Below are positions 41,456-50,989 of a stretch of DNA of 64,000 bases, one piece after another. Numbering within the stretch: the stretch's first letter is position 1; each line of letters starts with the position of its first letter. The notes under the pieces were generated by a model that saw only the letters and a list, made by a program, of their open reading frames with translations, did no database searches and had not been told where the DNA came from. This stretch comes from Sphingomonadaceae bacterium (lineage in GTDB: Bacteria > Pseudomonadota > Alphaproteobacteria > Sphingomonadales > Sphingomonadaceae), in NCBI GenBank assembly GCA_024236155.1, contig JACKLA010000001.1, positions 868,001-932,000 of the forward strand. The letters are read 5' to 3'. The position numbers and the translations under genes are program-made.

Positions 41456-43066
41456 GTGATCGACTGGAACCTTGGCGACATCCTTGATGCAATCGAGCCT
41501 GCGGTCCCAGAAGATGCTCCGGCGCTGATTCACGGCGACCGGATCATTAGCTGGCCCGAAATGTCGAAGCGTTCGAACAATTTGGCGCGCAATCTGCGCG
41601 CGCAAGGTGCAGGCGACGGGGCGAAGATAGCCTTCTACATGCGCAACCGTTCCGAATACGGGGAATTGATGGCCGCGTGCTTCAAGGGCCGCCTCACGCA
41701 CGTGAACATCAATTATCGTTACCGTCCCGAGGAGGTTTTCTACATCTTCGACGATTCCGATAGCGAGGTAATTGTTTACAGTTCCGAGTTCCGCGACTGC
41801 ATTCTTGAACTGAAGGAACGGTTGACCAAGGTTCATACATTTGTAGAAATCGGCGATGCTTCGCAGATCGCTTCCTTCGCGCTTCCTTACGAAAAACTTG
41901 TAGAAGGTAACGGCGCGCCTCTCGATATCGAGCGTTCCCCCGATGACCTGCTGTTCATATATACAGGCGGTACCACCGGCATGCCCAAGGGCGTGATGTG
42001 GCGACACGATGATATGCGCAATGCTCAGCTCGACGCGCAAAAGCTGCTGGGTCCGGTTCCCCAGACCATGGAGGAAATGGTGGCCCTGGTGAAGCAGGGC
42101 GAGCTTGCGCGCATCACTTTGCCGGCGTGCCCGCTGATGCATGGAACCGGGTTCATTACTGCTATCGGCACGCTCATGTCGGGCGGGGCCATCGTCACGC
42201 TGTCCGATCCATCCTTCGACGCGGAAGAATTGTGGGATGCGGTGGACCAGCACAAGGTGCAGAGCATCGCCATTGTCGGTGACGCTTTTGCCAAACCCAT
42301 GCTGCAGGCGCTGGACGCCCACCCGAAGCGCTGGGACACGAGCAGCCTGATTTCGATCATCTCGTCCGGCGTCATGTGGAGTAAACAGGTAAAGGCGGGC
42401 CTGTGCAAACATATCCCCCAGGTCATCCTCATGGACAGTTTTGGCGCTTCGGAAGGGCTGGGCTACGGCTTGTCGGTGACGACCGCACAGGGCGGCACCA
42501 ACACCGCGAAATTCGGGATCGGGGAATTTTGCGACGTATTCGACGAGAACGACCGGAAGGTCGAGGCGGGGAGCGGCGTGCCCGGCTTTATTGCCCGCAA
42601 GGGCGCAATCCCCACAGGATACTACAAGGACCCGGAAAAGTCGGCCAAGACTTTCAGGACGATCGATGGCGTGCGTTACTCCATCCCGGGCGACTGGTGC
42701 CGGGTGGAATCCGATGGAAGCCTGACCTTGCTGGGCCGCGGCAGCGTCTGCATCAACACCGCAGGTGAAAAGGTTTACCCCGAGGAGGTGGAGGAAGTGC
42801 TCAAAACCCATCCCGCCATTGCCGACGCGCTTGTCGTCGGGGTGCCTGACGAAAAATGGGGCGAAGCGGTGACCGCTGTGGTGCATTTGACCCAGGATGC
42901 GGACTTCGACGCGCAAGCGATCAAGGATCACGTGCGCCAGCAACTGGCAGGTTACAAAACGCCCAAGGCGATTTGCCCAACGCAAACCGCCTTGCGCGCG
43001 TCAAACGGCAAGGCGGATTATACTACGGCTAAAGACATCGCGAAAGCGGGTGCCGGGGCCTCGTGA
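41456..43066 (+). CDS. Acyl-CoA synthetase, FadD17/FadD19-like
   Basis: A 536-aa AMP-forming ligase that would activate a carboxylic acid as its CoA thioester. The P-loop FIYTGGTTGMPKGVMWRHDD, the adenylate motif DSFGASEGLGYG, GDWCRVESDGSLTLLGRGSV, CINTAGEKVYPEEVEE and the C-terminal SNGKADY (catalytic Lys) are all present. The MWRHDD and GRGSVxINTxGEK stretches are characteristic of the mycobacterial FadD17/FadD19 group that activates branched or steroid side-chain acids. It starts with GTG after a strong AAGGAGAGAGGA site. The gene end overlaps the monooxygenase start (GTGA). Confidence 0.92.
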   Translation: MIDWNLGDILDAIEPAVPEDAPALIHGDRIISWPEMSKRSNNLARNLRAQGAGDGAKIAFYMRNRSEYGELMAACFKGRLTHVNINYRYRPEEVFYIFDDSDSEVIVYSSEFRDCILELKERLTKVHTFVEIGDASQIASFALPYEKLVEGNGAPLDIERSPDDLLFIYTGGTTGMPKGVMWRHDDMRNAQLDAQKLLGPVPQTMEEMVALVKQGELARITLPACPLMHGTGFITAIGTLMSGGAIVTLSDPSFDAEELWDAVDQHKVQSIAIVGDAFAKPMLQALDAHPKRWDTSSLISIISSGVMWSKQVKAGLCKHIPQVILMDSFGASEGLGYGLSVTTAQGGTNTAKFGIGEFCDVFDENDRKVEAGSGVPGFIARKGAIPTGYYKDPEKSAKTFRTIDGVRYSIPGDWCRVESDGSLTLLGRGSVCINTAGEKVYPEEVEEVLKTHPAIADALVVGVPDEKWGEAVTAVVHLTQDADFDAQAIKDHVRQQLAGYKTPKAICPTQTALRASNGKADYTTAKDIAKAGAGAS

Positions 43067-44700
43067 GCCATTCGCCCCCTCCTGACTATGATGTCGTAAT
43101 CGTCGGGGCCGGGTTCAGCGGAATATACCTGCTTTACAAGCTGCGTCAGGCGGGGTTCGATGTTCTGCTGGTAGACGCAGCGGAGCAGCCGGGCGGAATC
43201 TGGTACTGGAACCGCTATCCGGGAGCACGGGTCGATTCCCAGGTTCCACTTTACGAATTTTCCATTGCGGAAGTATGGAAAAGCTGGACGTGGAGCGAAC
43301 GATTTCCAGGCTGGGAAGAACTGCGCGCCTATTTCCTCCACGTCTGCGATACGCTCGACCTCTGGCCGGCAATGCGAATGAAAACACGGGTCGAAAGCGC
43401 GCCGTTCGATGAAGACACCGCCTGCTGGCGATTGAAGCTCGACGATGGCGGAAAAGTAAGCGCGCGTTTCCTCTTGCCGGCGCTGGGGTTCGCCTCGAAA
43501 CCCTACATTCCCGATATCCCGGGCCTTAGCGATTTCGAAGGCGAATGGTGCCATACCGCCCGCTGGCCGCAGGAAGGCATCGACCTTTCCGGCCGCCGGA
43601 TCGCCCTGATCGGCACGGGTGCCAGCGGCGTACAGGTGGCGCAGGAGGCGGCAAGCTGTGCGGAGCAGCTGACGCTTTTTCAGCGAACCCCGATTCTCGC
43701 CCTTCCCATGCGGCAGGAAAAACTGGACGCTGATCGTCAGCTTCGCGAAAAATCCGAATATCCCGCTGTCTTCCAGAAAAGGCTTACGACAAGTGGCGGT
43801 TTCGAATGCCAATCGCTGGACATCTCGGCCCTGGCTGTGACCGAGGAAGAGCGGACTACGCATTTCGAGGATTTGTGGCAGCGAGGAGGGTTGCGCTTCT
43901 GGTATCATAATTTCGCTGACATACTGACGAACGAGGACGCCAATCGCCACGCCTACGAGTTCTGGCGTGACGAGGTGCGCGAGCGGATCTGCGACCCGAC
44001 CATTGCCGAGAAGCTCGCTCCCGATGAGCCGCCACATCCCTTCGGGACCAAGCGACCATCGCTCGAACAGAATTATTACGAGATCTTCGCACAAGACAAT
44101 GTGACGCTGGTCGATCTGAACGACACCGCGATCACTCGCGTCACCGAGGCCGGGATAGAAACAGCCACTGGCATGATCCCGTGCGATCTCATTGTCTTCG
44201 CGACCGGCTTCGATGCCGGTCGTGGCGGGCTCATCGACATGAACATCACCGGCCGCGGTGGGCTGGCGCTGGCAGAAGCATGGAAGAGTGAGATCAAAGC
44301 CTATCTGGGCATGGCCGTCGCCCAATTTCCGAACATGCTGTTCGCCTACGGCCCGCTCAGCCCTTCAGGCTTTTCCAACGGTCCGACAAGCGCCGAAATC
44401 CAGGGTGACTGGATCTGCGATTTCCTGATCTGGCTGCGCGATAACAGGATCGGCCTTTTCGAAGCCGATGCGCTGGCCGAGCGAAGCTGGACCGATATGG
44501 TCGCCCAAGTAGGGTCGATGACGCTCTTCCCCAAGGCTGAATCGTGGTACATGGGCGCCAATATTCCCGGCAAACCCCGACAACTGATCAATTTCCCCAG
44601 CGTATCTGGTTACGCCGATCTATGCCACGATGTCGCACGGCACGATTATCGTGGTTTTATCAGGAATACACTATCCGGTATGGAGACTGCGCCGAAATGA
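43063..44700 (+). CDS. Baeyer-Villiger monooxygenase
   Basis: A 545-aa class B flavoprotein monooxygenase that inserts oxygen next to a ketone to give an ester or lactone. The FAD motif VVIVGAGFSGIYLLYKLRQA is at the N-terminus. The BVMO fingerprint is FEGEWCHTARWP (FxGxxxHxxxW, about 165). The NADPH motif IALIGTGASGVQVAQEA follows near 190, and FATGFDAGRG appears late. It is followed with a 4-base overlap by an alpha/beta hydrolase, the usual partner that opens the resulting ester. Substrate unknown. Confidence 0.93.
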   Translation: MSHSPPPDYDVVIVGAGFSGIYLLYKLRQAGFDVLLVDAAEQPGGIWYWNRYPGARVDSQVPLYEFSIAEVWKSWTWSERFPGWEELRAYFLHVCDTLDLWPAMRMKTRVESAPFDEDTACWRLKLDDGGKVSARFLLPALGFASKPYIPDIPGLSDFEGEWCHTARWPQEGIDLSGRRIALIGTGASGVQVAQEAASCAEQLTLFQRTPILALPMRQEKLDADRQLREKSEYPAVFQKRLTTSGGFECQSLDISALAVTEEERTTHFEDLWQRGGLRFWYHNFADILTNEDANRHAYEFWRDEVRERICDPTIAEKLAPDEPPHPFGTKRPSLEQNYYEIFAQDNVTLVDLNDTAITRVTEAGIETATGMIPCDLIVFATGFDAGRGGLIDMNITGRGGLALAEAWKSEIKAYLGMAVAQFPNMLFAYGPLSPSGFSNGPTSAEIQGDWICDFLIWLRDNRIGLFEADALAERSWTDMVAQVGSMTLFPKAESWYMGANIPGKPRQLINFPSVSGYADLCHDVARHDYRGFIRNTLSGMETAPK

Positions 44701-45668
44701 ATGAAATGAAACCAATCCACGACGGGTCAACAGATATTGATCCCGTATGGGCCGGCGACGGGGCGGATATACCCGAATGGTTCGCCTGGGCGCTGAGCGT
44801 GCCCCGTGAGGAAGGCTTCGTAGAGGTTGGTGGCGCGCGGGTGCATTATCTTCGCTGGGGCAGGCGTGACCGGCCCAAATTGCTCATGACTCACGGTTTT
44901 CTCGCCCATGCCCGCTGCTTTGCCTTCATCGCACCGTACCTTGCCGAAGACTACGACGTGGTGGCGTTCGATCTGGCCGGTATGGGCGATAGCGAGATGC
45001 GCGGCGTGGCCGATATAGCTGCGCGGGGAAAGGAATTTGTCGAGATCAGCGAAGCGCTCGATTTGTTTGCGGATGGAAGCAGACCGACGATCATCGCCCA
45101 TAGCTTCGGCTCGGGTGCAGCGCTGACCGCCGTTTCCCAATCGCCGGATGCCTTCGCCGGCGTTATTGTCTGCGATCTCATGGTGATGCGGCCCGAAAAG
45201 CTGGAGAAATACTGGACCATGGGCAGATCGAGCCCCGGGTCGGGTAATCCTGACAAACCGGTGCGACGCTACCCCACCTACGAAGCGGCGCGCGAGAGGT
45301 ATATCCTGTCGCCGCCGCAGGCAGTTGGTGAGCCGTTCCTGATGGATTACATGGCCTATCACTCTCTCCGCCGCGATGGCGAGGAGTGGACATGGAAGTT
45401 TTCTCCCGAAGTGTTCCGGCGCAGCAACAAGCCCGACGAATGGCTGACAGTAGGCCAGAGGCTGGTCGATGCGCCCGGGCGCAAAGCGATTGTGTACGGC
45501 GAGAAAAGTCAGCTCTTTGATCGCGATTCCGCCCGCTATATCCGGGAACTGGGAGGGGGAAAGATACCAATTGTTGCAGTGCCCGATGCACGCCATCATC
45601 TCATGCTGGATCAGCCGCTCGCGTTCGTCGCTGCGCTTCGGGCGGTACTGGCCTTTTGGAGCCTCTGA
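44697..45668 (+). CDS. Alpha/beta hydrolase, ester-cleaving candidate
   Basis: A 323-aa alpha/beta hydrolase, last gene of the rightward operon, overlapping the BVMO gene by ATGA. The oxyanion HGFLAHARCFAF, strand AFDLAGMGDSEM, nucleophile AHSFGSGAALTA (Ser) and the C-terminal His in VPDARHHLMLDQP are clear. By position it should hydrolyse the ester or lactone made by the BVMO, but this is inference. The family contains esterases and meta-cleavage product hydrolases. Confidence 0.88.
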   Translation: MNEMKPIHDGSTDIDPVWAGDGADIPEWFAWALSVPREEGFVEVGGARVHYLRWGRRDRPKLLMTHGFLAHARCFAFIAPYLAEDYDVVAFDLAGMGDSEMRGVADIAARGKEFVEISEALDLFADGSRPTIIAHSFGSGAALTAVSQSPDAFAGVIVCDLMVMRPEKLEKYWTMGRSSPGSGNPDKPVRRYPTYEAARERYILSPPQAVGEPFLMDYMAYHSLRRDGEEWTWKFSPEVFRRSNKPDEWLTVGQRLVDAPGRKAIVYGEKSQLFDRDSARYIRELGGGKIPIVAVPDARHHLMLDQPLAFVAALRAVLAFWSL

Positions 45669-45671
45669 GAT

Positions 45672-45720
45672 CCCCCATACTAAGAGGCTGGTTCCTGGTC
45701 AGAGGCCAGCGAGATGGGGG
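45672..45720. repeat. Long interrupted hairpin after the catabolic operon
   Basis: Outer arms CCCCCAT (45672-45678) and ATGGGGG (45714-45720) enclose an inner stem GCTGG/CCAGC. It starts 3 bases after the hydrolase stop codon and could end or stabilise the transcript. There is no T-run, so it is not a standard terminator. The rest of 45721-46003 shows nothing recognisable. Confidence 0.45.
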
Positions 45721-46003
45721 CAAAGGGCGTTCATATTCATCTTGTACTATATCCGAACCATTGTCGCCGTCGGCACGACGAACGCTTCGTTGGTCTCGAT
45801 GCCAGCTGGGGCAAAAGCTTTATCGGGAGCAACTCGCTTAGCGCGCCAACCATTGCTGATCTTTAGCAAACGTTCACTCCGCGTGCGATCTGGATCGTGG
45901 CCCATGGGGTCAAAAGATAAGGCGCTTTACTAATATCACGCGGACGTATATGCCCATGGACGGGGATTGGGCTAATTCTTTCCCTCTCCTCTCCACAGAC
46001 TAA

Positions 46004-46030
46004 GGGGCGACCCTCGAGGTCGCCCCATTT
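46004..46030 (+). terminator. Rho-independent terminator
   Basis: GGGGCGACC and GGTCGCCCC make a perfect 9-bp stem around CTCGA, followed by ATTTTG. It separates the catabolic operon from the second TonB receptor gene; the short T-run suits plus-strand transcription. Confidence 0.65.
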
Positions 46031-46087
46031 TGCAGTAAGCGGCGGAGCCAATTATCGTCGCACTGAAGAGATGGGAAGGGATGCTAT

Positions 46088-49024
46088 ATGACACTGAGAG
46101 CGATGGTGCTCGCCACTTCGGCCATCTTGGCTTGGCCGCAGATGGCTTTAGCGCAGGATTCCACAACTGATGAGGCGGAACCCCAAGGATCCGTAATCAT
46201 CGTGACGGCCCAACGCCAATCTCAAAGTCTGCAAGAGGTGCCGATCGCGGTCAGTGCCTTCGATGCTACGGCTCTCGAAAGCCAGCAGATCGAAAACGCT
46301 GCTGACCTTCAATTGACGCTCCCGAACGTCTCATTTTCGAAGGGCAACTTCACCGGGTCGTCCTTCACCATCCGTGGTATCGGCGATCTTTGTGTTGGTG
46401 TGACGTGTGACGCAGCGACGGCTATCCATATCAATGGTTCCCCTCTTTTTGGTACCCGGCTGTTCGAAACAGAATATTTTGACCTTGAGCGAATTGAGGT
46501 CCTACGGGGGCCGCAGGGCACCCTCTTCGGCCGCAACGCTACCTCGGGTGTTGTCAACCTTGTGACAGCCAAGCCTGACCTCGGTTCTTTCGGCGCGGCC
46601 GGAGAGTTCGAGTATGGGAATTACAACAGCATCAAGGCCGAGGGGATGGTCAATGTCCCGATCGGCGATTCTATCGGCGTTCGGGTAGCCGGATTCTTTC
46701 TGAATCGCGACGGTTACACCACAAACCTTTTCGACAATTCGGATGTCGACGACCGAGACATGTACGCTGTTCGTGGTTCTCTTCGTTTTGAACCCGGTGC
46801 CGATACCACTCTCGACTTCATGGCATATTATTTCAGGGAAGATGACACCCGTTTACGTAATCAAAAGCAGGCCTGCCAGCGTGACCCGCTCGGCGTGCTG
46901 GGTTGTCTGAACAATCGCCGCGACTTTGACATCACCAATGCCAATTCCACAGTCGGCGCAACGCTCAGTTCGCAAGAGTTCTTCGCTATTCAGGGAATTC
47001 CCTCAGTACTGGGATTGGGAAGCCTGTACGGCCCCGATGCATTTGCAGGATTCGATAAGCCCGACGATGTGCGCACGGTAAACACGGCGTATACTCCATT
47101 CTATTTTGCCGATGAAGTGCAGCTACAGGCCCGTCTCGAGCAGCGCATCGGAGCTATGACACTGACTGCAACCGGTCTTTATCAGGACACCGAAGTCGAT
47201 TCCCGGCAGGACTACTTTTTGGGCATTCAGGATCGTACCGGCTTTGCTACGGCCTTGAACGTGTTGTCCGGCTTCGCGGCCAACGGTTTGCCTACCGGCC
47301 TCCCCGCACCTGCACCGGCGTTCGTGCCAGGTTCGTCGGCGTATTTTACCCCGATTGTGGAGGCTCTCATCCCCAATGGCCCAGGGGGCGTATTGTGCAC
47401 CTCCGATAACGATGATGGGAACAGGGGCGCGTTCGAAGGTAATGTATTGTGCGGCGAAACGCCGCTATCCTTCGACAGGTCTTCAGAGCAACGCGAATCC
47501 TGGAGCGGCGAAATCCTCCTTTCCAGTGATTTCGACGGAGCATTCAATTTCCTGCTCGGAGGGATCTATGCAAAGTCCAAGACTACCGACAACAGTTACT
47601 ATGTAAACTCATTCGCGCTTGACTACGCCAGTGCCATTCTGGGATCGTTTGGTACTTTGGCAGGCGGTGCACCGCCATCCTACTTCGCAACATCCATGTA
47701 CCGCAACAATTCTCTCGAGGCTAATCTTGAGAGCTTCGGTGTGTTCGGGGAGATCTACGTCGACCTGACCGAGCGTCTGACCTTCACCGGAGGTTTGCGG
47801 TATAACGACGACAAGAAAGACGTGACTGCGCGCACGACCTTGATTAGCTTCCTCAATCCTTACGCGAATGACGGGGAGCCGTTCGACAGCCCGATCACTC
47901 CCTTAACCGGTCCCTCTGGTCTTTTTGATGCCGATCCTGGTACGCCAGGTGAGCAGCTGACGCAATTTAGAGAAGTAGGTTTCGATGAAATAACCGGGCG
48001 TGCGGTGCTCGACTACGAAGTTACGCCTGACAATTCGATTTACGCATCTTATGCCAGGGGCTATAAATCCGGGGGTATCAACCCGCCCCTTTCGCCCGTT
48101 TTCGATGTGGCTGAAAGCTTCGGATCAGAAACCATCGACGCATTTGAAATCGGATCGAAAAATACCTTTGCGAATGGCGCACTGCAATTAAACGCTACTG
48201 CATTCTACTATAAGTATAGCGGGTTGCAGCTTAGCCGCATCGTCGCCCGTACCTCAGTTAATGATACTATCGATGCCGATATCTGGGGTGTGGAACTAGA
48301 GTCCGTTATCCGGCCCGATCCCGATTGGCTTGTCAACTTGACGTTCAGTTATCTCAACGCGGAAGTTGCCGGCGACCAGTTCTTCTCCAATCCGCGCGAC
48401 CCGGGTGGCGGCGATCCTGATGCCGTCATCATCAAGGATATCAGCAACGGTGCTAATTGTGCCGTAACCGGGCCAGCCCCCGGCGTGGCCGACGCATTCG
48501 TCGCCGGAGTGAACGCAGCTCTGGGTCTTCGTGGTCCCGAAGAATTTCCTAACGACGGCAATCTTGCGTCAAGCGGCGCATTCAGCATTTGCGATGTCTT
48601 GGCCGGAGCCGTTCCGGCGGGCAGCGGCCTTGCGGTATTAAGCCCTGGCGTAGAGGTCAACTTAAAAGGGAACAAGTTGCCGCAGGCCCCCGAAATGAAG
48701 GTTTCGATGGGTGTGCAGTACACCGCCACTTTCGACAATGGCATGACTCTGGTTCCTCGCGTGGACGTAGCGCTGACTGGTGAGCAATACGGCAATATCT
48801 TTAACGGCAGGGTCAACCGGATCGAGCCATTCGTGCAAGCCAACGCGATCGTGCAGTTGAACAGTGCGGATGAGCGTTGGTTCGTGCGCGGATTTGTTCA
48901 GAACATTTTCGACAGCAGCTCGGTGACAGGCTTGTACTTGACCGACGCATCCTCGGGGAATTTTACCAATATCTACACTTTGGATCCTCGTAGATATGGT
49001 GTTGCTTTGGGGTTCAGTTTCTAA
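46088..49024 (+). CDS. TonB-dependent outer-membrane receptor (second)
   Basis: A 978-aa TonB-dependent receptor. The signal peptide ends PQMALAQD, the TonB box-like segment is VIIVTAQRQSQ, and the plug has TIRGIGDLCVGVTCDAATA and VEVLRGPQGTLFGRNATSG. The barrel ends GVALGFSF with the terminal Phe. The plug carries a Cys pair (CVGVTC) not seen in the first receptor. It lies just past the catabolic operon, has its own upstream region, and probably imports a substrate of that operon; this is inferred from position. Confidence 0.93.
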   Translation: MTLRAMVLATSAILAWPQMALAQDSTTDEAEPQGSVIIVTAQRQSQSLQEVPIAVSAFDATALESQQIENAADLQLTLPNVSFSKGNFTGSSFTIRGIGDLCVGVTCDAATAIHINGSPLFGTRLFETEYFDLERIEVLRGPQGTLFGRNATSGVVNLVTAKPDLGSFGAAGEFEYGNYNSIKAEGMVNVPIGDSIGVRVAGFFLNRDGYTTNLFDNSDVDDRDMYAVRGSLRFEPGADTTLDFMAYYFREDDTRLRNQKQACQRDPLGVLGCLNNRRDFDITNANSTVGATLSSQEFFAIQGIPSVLGLGSLYGPDAFAGFDKPDDVRTVNTAYTPFYFADEVQLQARLEQRIGAMTLTATGLYQDTEVDSRQDYFLGIQDRTGFATALNVLSGFAANGLPTGLPAPAPAFVPGSSAYFTPIVEALIPNGPGGVLCTSDNDDGNRGAFEGNVLCGETPLSFDRSSEQRESWSGEILLSSDFDGAFNFLLGGIYAKSKTTDNSYYVNSFALDYASAILGSFGTLAGGAPPSYFATSMYRNNSLEANLESFGVFGEIYVDLTERLTFTGGLRYNDDKKDVTARTTLISFLNPYANDGEPFDSPITPLTGPSGLFDADPGTPGEQLTQFREVGFDEITGRAVLDYEVTPDNSIYASYARGYKSGGINPPLSPVFDVAESFGSETIDAFEIGSKNTFANGALQLNATAFYYKYSGLQLSRIVARTSVNDTIDADIWGVELESVIRPDPDWLVNLTFSYLNAEVAGDQFFSNPRDPGGGDPDAVIIKDISNGANCAVTGPAPGVADAFVAGVNAALGLRGPEEFPNDGNLASSGAFSICDVLAGAVPAGSGLAVLSPGVEVNLKGNKLPQAPEMKVSMGVQYTATFDNGMTLVPRVDVALTGEQYGNIFNGRVNRIEPFVQANAIVQLNSADERWFVRGFVQNIFDSSSVTGLYLTDASSGNFTNIYTLDPRRYGVALGFSF

Positions 49025-49143
49025 CAGGTCCAGATCGTGTTGGCGGGGAGATTGGTGGTCCTCCCAACGACCCGAACGGACAGTGCCAGCTAGTTCGTAT
49101 TTCGACCCATGACTTTATAGCTTTTCCAGAGCGGCGTAATGCT

Positions 49144-49183
49144 CGATGACCGCCTCGTAAGCCTACCGACAAGGCGGTCATCG
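49144..49183. repeat. 12-bp perfect inverted repeat in a 440-base gap
   Basis: CGATGACCGCCT and AGGCGGTCATCG with a 16-base loop, about 120 bases after the receptor gene. It may act as a terminator-like structure or be a remnant of a mobile element end. No gene or other feature could be supported in 49025-49464. Confidence 0.5.
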
Positions 49184-49464
49184 AACCGGCCAAATGCGAG
49201 CTGCACTCGAAATGCTTTTACGATCGCTCGTTGATGTCGCTACGAGATGCTCGCGGAAAGCTTAAGGCCTTACATAGATACGACAATGAAGAGTCACCGA
49301 ATAGTGCAATCGGGATATCCGATGGTGATACTGGCAAACGCACTCTGCGAAAGGCGGAAACATGCTGACCCCTATGATCCAAGATTGGGTCAAAGTGCAC
49401 GAGGTGCTGACGCGTTAGGAAAAGTTGGAAGGGGCTGCGGGGCAGACTTCTGAGAAAACTTATC

Positions 49465-50982
49465 CTAACTCTGTTCAGGTTTCATAACTGATTTTCGATC
49501 GACCGGAGCAGGCTCAACCGACGTGCGATTGTCGCGAGACAATTCGACCCATCCCAACCCAAGCGACTTCTGGATCGCGATCCAGCCATTTGTCATGGCG
49601 GCGATCGCCCGATCGAGATTTGCTCTGGCCTGTTCGCGCTTGCGGATCGAAGTGTTGAGTTCGCCTTGCGAGATTACCCCCGCGGCGCGGCGTTGCTCGT
49701 TAAGCTCCGCAGCCGTGTCGGCCTGTCGACTGATCTGCGCCAGCGCGGCTACGTTGGCTCTTTGTTGCCCGAACCGGGCAAGCGATTGTTCGGCGTCGCG
49801 CAGTGCGCCAAGGACCACTTCAACATAACGCGCTTCGGCCTCGTCGCGCGCACTCTCGGCCTGATCGATCGATGCTGCCGTGCGGCCGAAATCAAGCAGG
49901 TTCCACTGTAGCCGCGGCAAAGCGATTGCCGATAAGTTGCCCGGGTCCAGGATGTCGTCGGGCTCCGATCCGCCCAAACCGAGAATCCCCATGAAGGAAA
50001 TCTTGGGGAAGCGAGCAGCCTCTGCCACGCCAATCCGCGCATTCGCCGCGGCCAGCATGCGTTCGGCGGCTCGAACATCCGGCCGCCGCGCTATTAGCGC
50101 TGCGGGATCGCCCACCGCGACCCGTTCGGGGGGAAGCGGAATTTCGGCCTGAGCCGCCAGGAGCCCGTCGAGTGCGCCGGGCGCTTCGCCCGTCAGCACC
50201 GCGAGCGTGTCTTTGAATACATCGATGTCCGCTTGAGCTTCCGCGATCTGCGACTTGAGCAGTTCGAGCTCGGCGTTCGCGTTACCGACCGGGAACAGCG
50301 CGAGAGCGCCCTGTGTATAGCGCTGATAGGTCAATTCGAGAATTTGCTGCTGCAAGTCGCGCTCTCGCTGGACAAGCTCGAGCCGCCCTTGCGCTTCTCG
50401 CAGGCTCACATACGCCCGCGCGATTTCGGCGGCGAGCTGGACTTTCGCATCCTCGGCGTTCGCCACCGAGGCCGCAGCCTGAGCGTTAATGGCCTCGACA
50501 CGCCGTGCCTGCCCCCCAGCGAAATCGATCTCCCAGTTTGCGTTGAGCCCGAGGTTGTAGACGCTGAGGCTGTCCTGCTCTTCGGTGTCTGCAGGAGCGC
50601 CGGGCGATCCCGGGGGCGGGCCGCTGCCGATATCTAGCCCTGGGATATTCGCCTGGACCGCAGTCGCCTGCGCAGCCACGGCGGGTAGCCGGTTGGCGCG
50701 CTCCTGGCGGACAGAAGCCCTTGCCTGTTCGATGCGAGCGCGCGCTGCGGCCACGCCCGGATTGCCGGCCAGCGCACGCGCCTCAAGTTCATTGAGAACC
50801 GGATCGCCGAGCAGCGTCCACCAGTCGCCGGCAATCGGCGCCAACGGATCGATTTCGGGGCCGGCCCGTACGAACGCATTGCCTGCGTCGGTCGCAAGTT
50901 GCGGGGGGCCGGCATAGTCGGGACCGGACATGCAACCCGCGAGGAGCGCCATGGGAGCGAGGAGGGTTAGGGTCTTGCGCAT
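49465..50982 (-). CDS. Outer-membrane efflux factor, NodT family
   Basis: A 505-aa TolC/OprM-type outer-membrane lipoprotein. The start at ATG 50982 gives a lipoprotein signal APMALLAGC, then DYAGPP. Two repeated OEP helical domains follow (about 55-260 and 270-470) with WWTLLGDPVLNELEARAL and the second-repeat RRPDVRAAERMLAAANARIG. Coiled-coil helices line the periplasmic tunnel. It is the third gene of an EmrAB-type efflux operon, 7 bases after the transporter gene, and completes a tripartite pump. Confidence 0.92.
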   Translation of the reverse strand: MRKTLTLLAPMALLAGCMSGPDYAGPPQLATDAGNAFVRAGPEIDPLAPIAGDWWTLLGDPVLNELEARALAGNPGVAAARARIEQARASVRQERANRLPAVAAQATAVQANIPGLDIGSGPPPGSPGAPADTEEQDSLSVYNLGLNANWEIDFAGGQARRVEAINAQAAASVANAEDAKVQLAAEIARAYVSLREAQGRLELVQRERDLQQQILELTYQRYTQGALALFPVGNANAELELLKSQIAEAQADIDVFKDTLAVLTGEAPGALDGLLAAQAEIPLPPERVAVGDPAALIARRPDVRAAERMLAAANARIGVAEAARFPKISFMGILGLGGSEPDDILDPGNLSAIALPRLQWNLLDFGRTAASIDQAESARDEAEARYVEVVLGALRDAEQSLARFGQQRANVAALAQISRQADTAAELNEQRRAAGVISQGELNTSIRKREQARANLDRAIAAMTNGWIAIQKSLGLGWVELSRDNRTSVEPAPVDRKSVMKPEQS

Positions 50983-50989
50983 AGAGTTC

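Noticed and set aside
49025..49464. Possible small genes of about 60 codons in this gap
   Set aside because: The frames show no ribosome site, no family resemblance and no codon bias on either strand.
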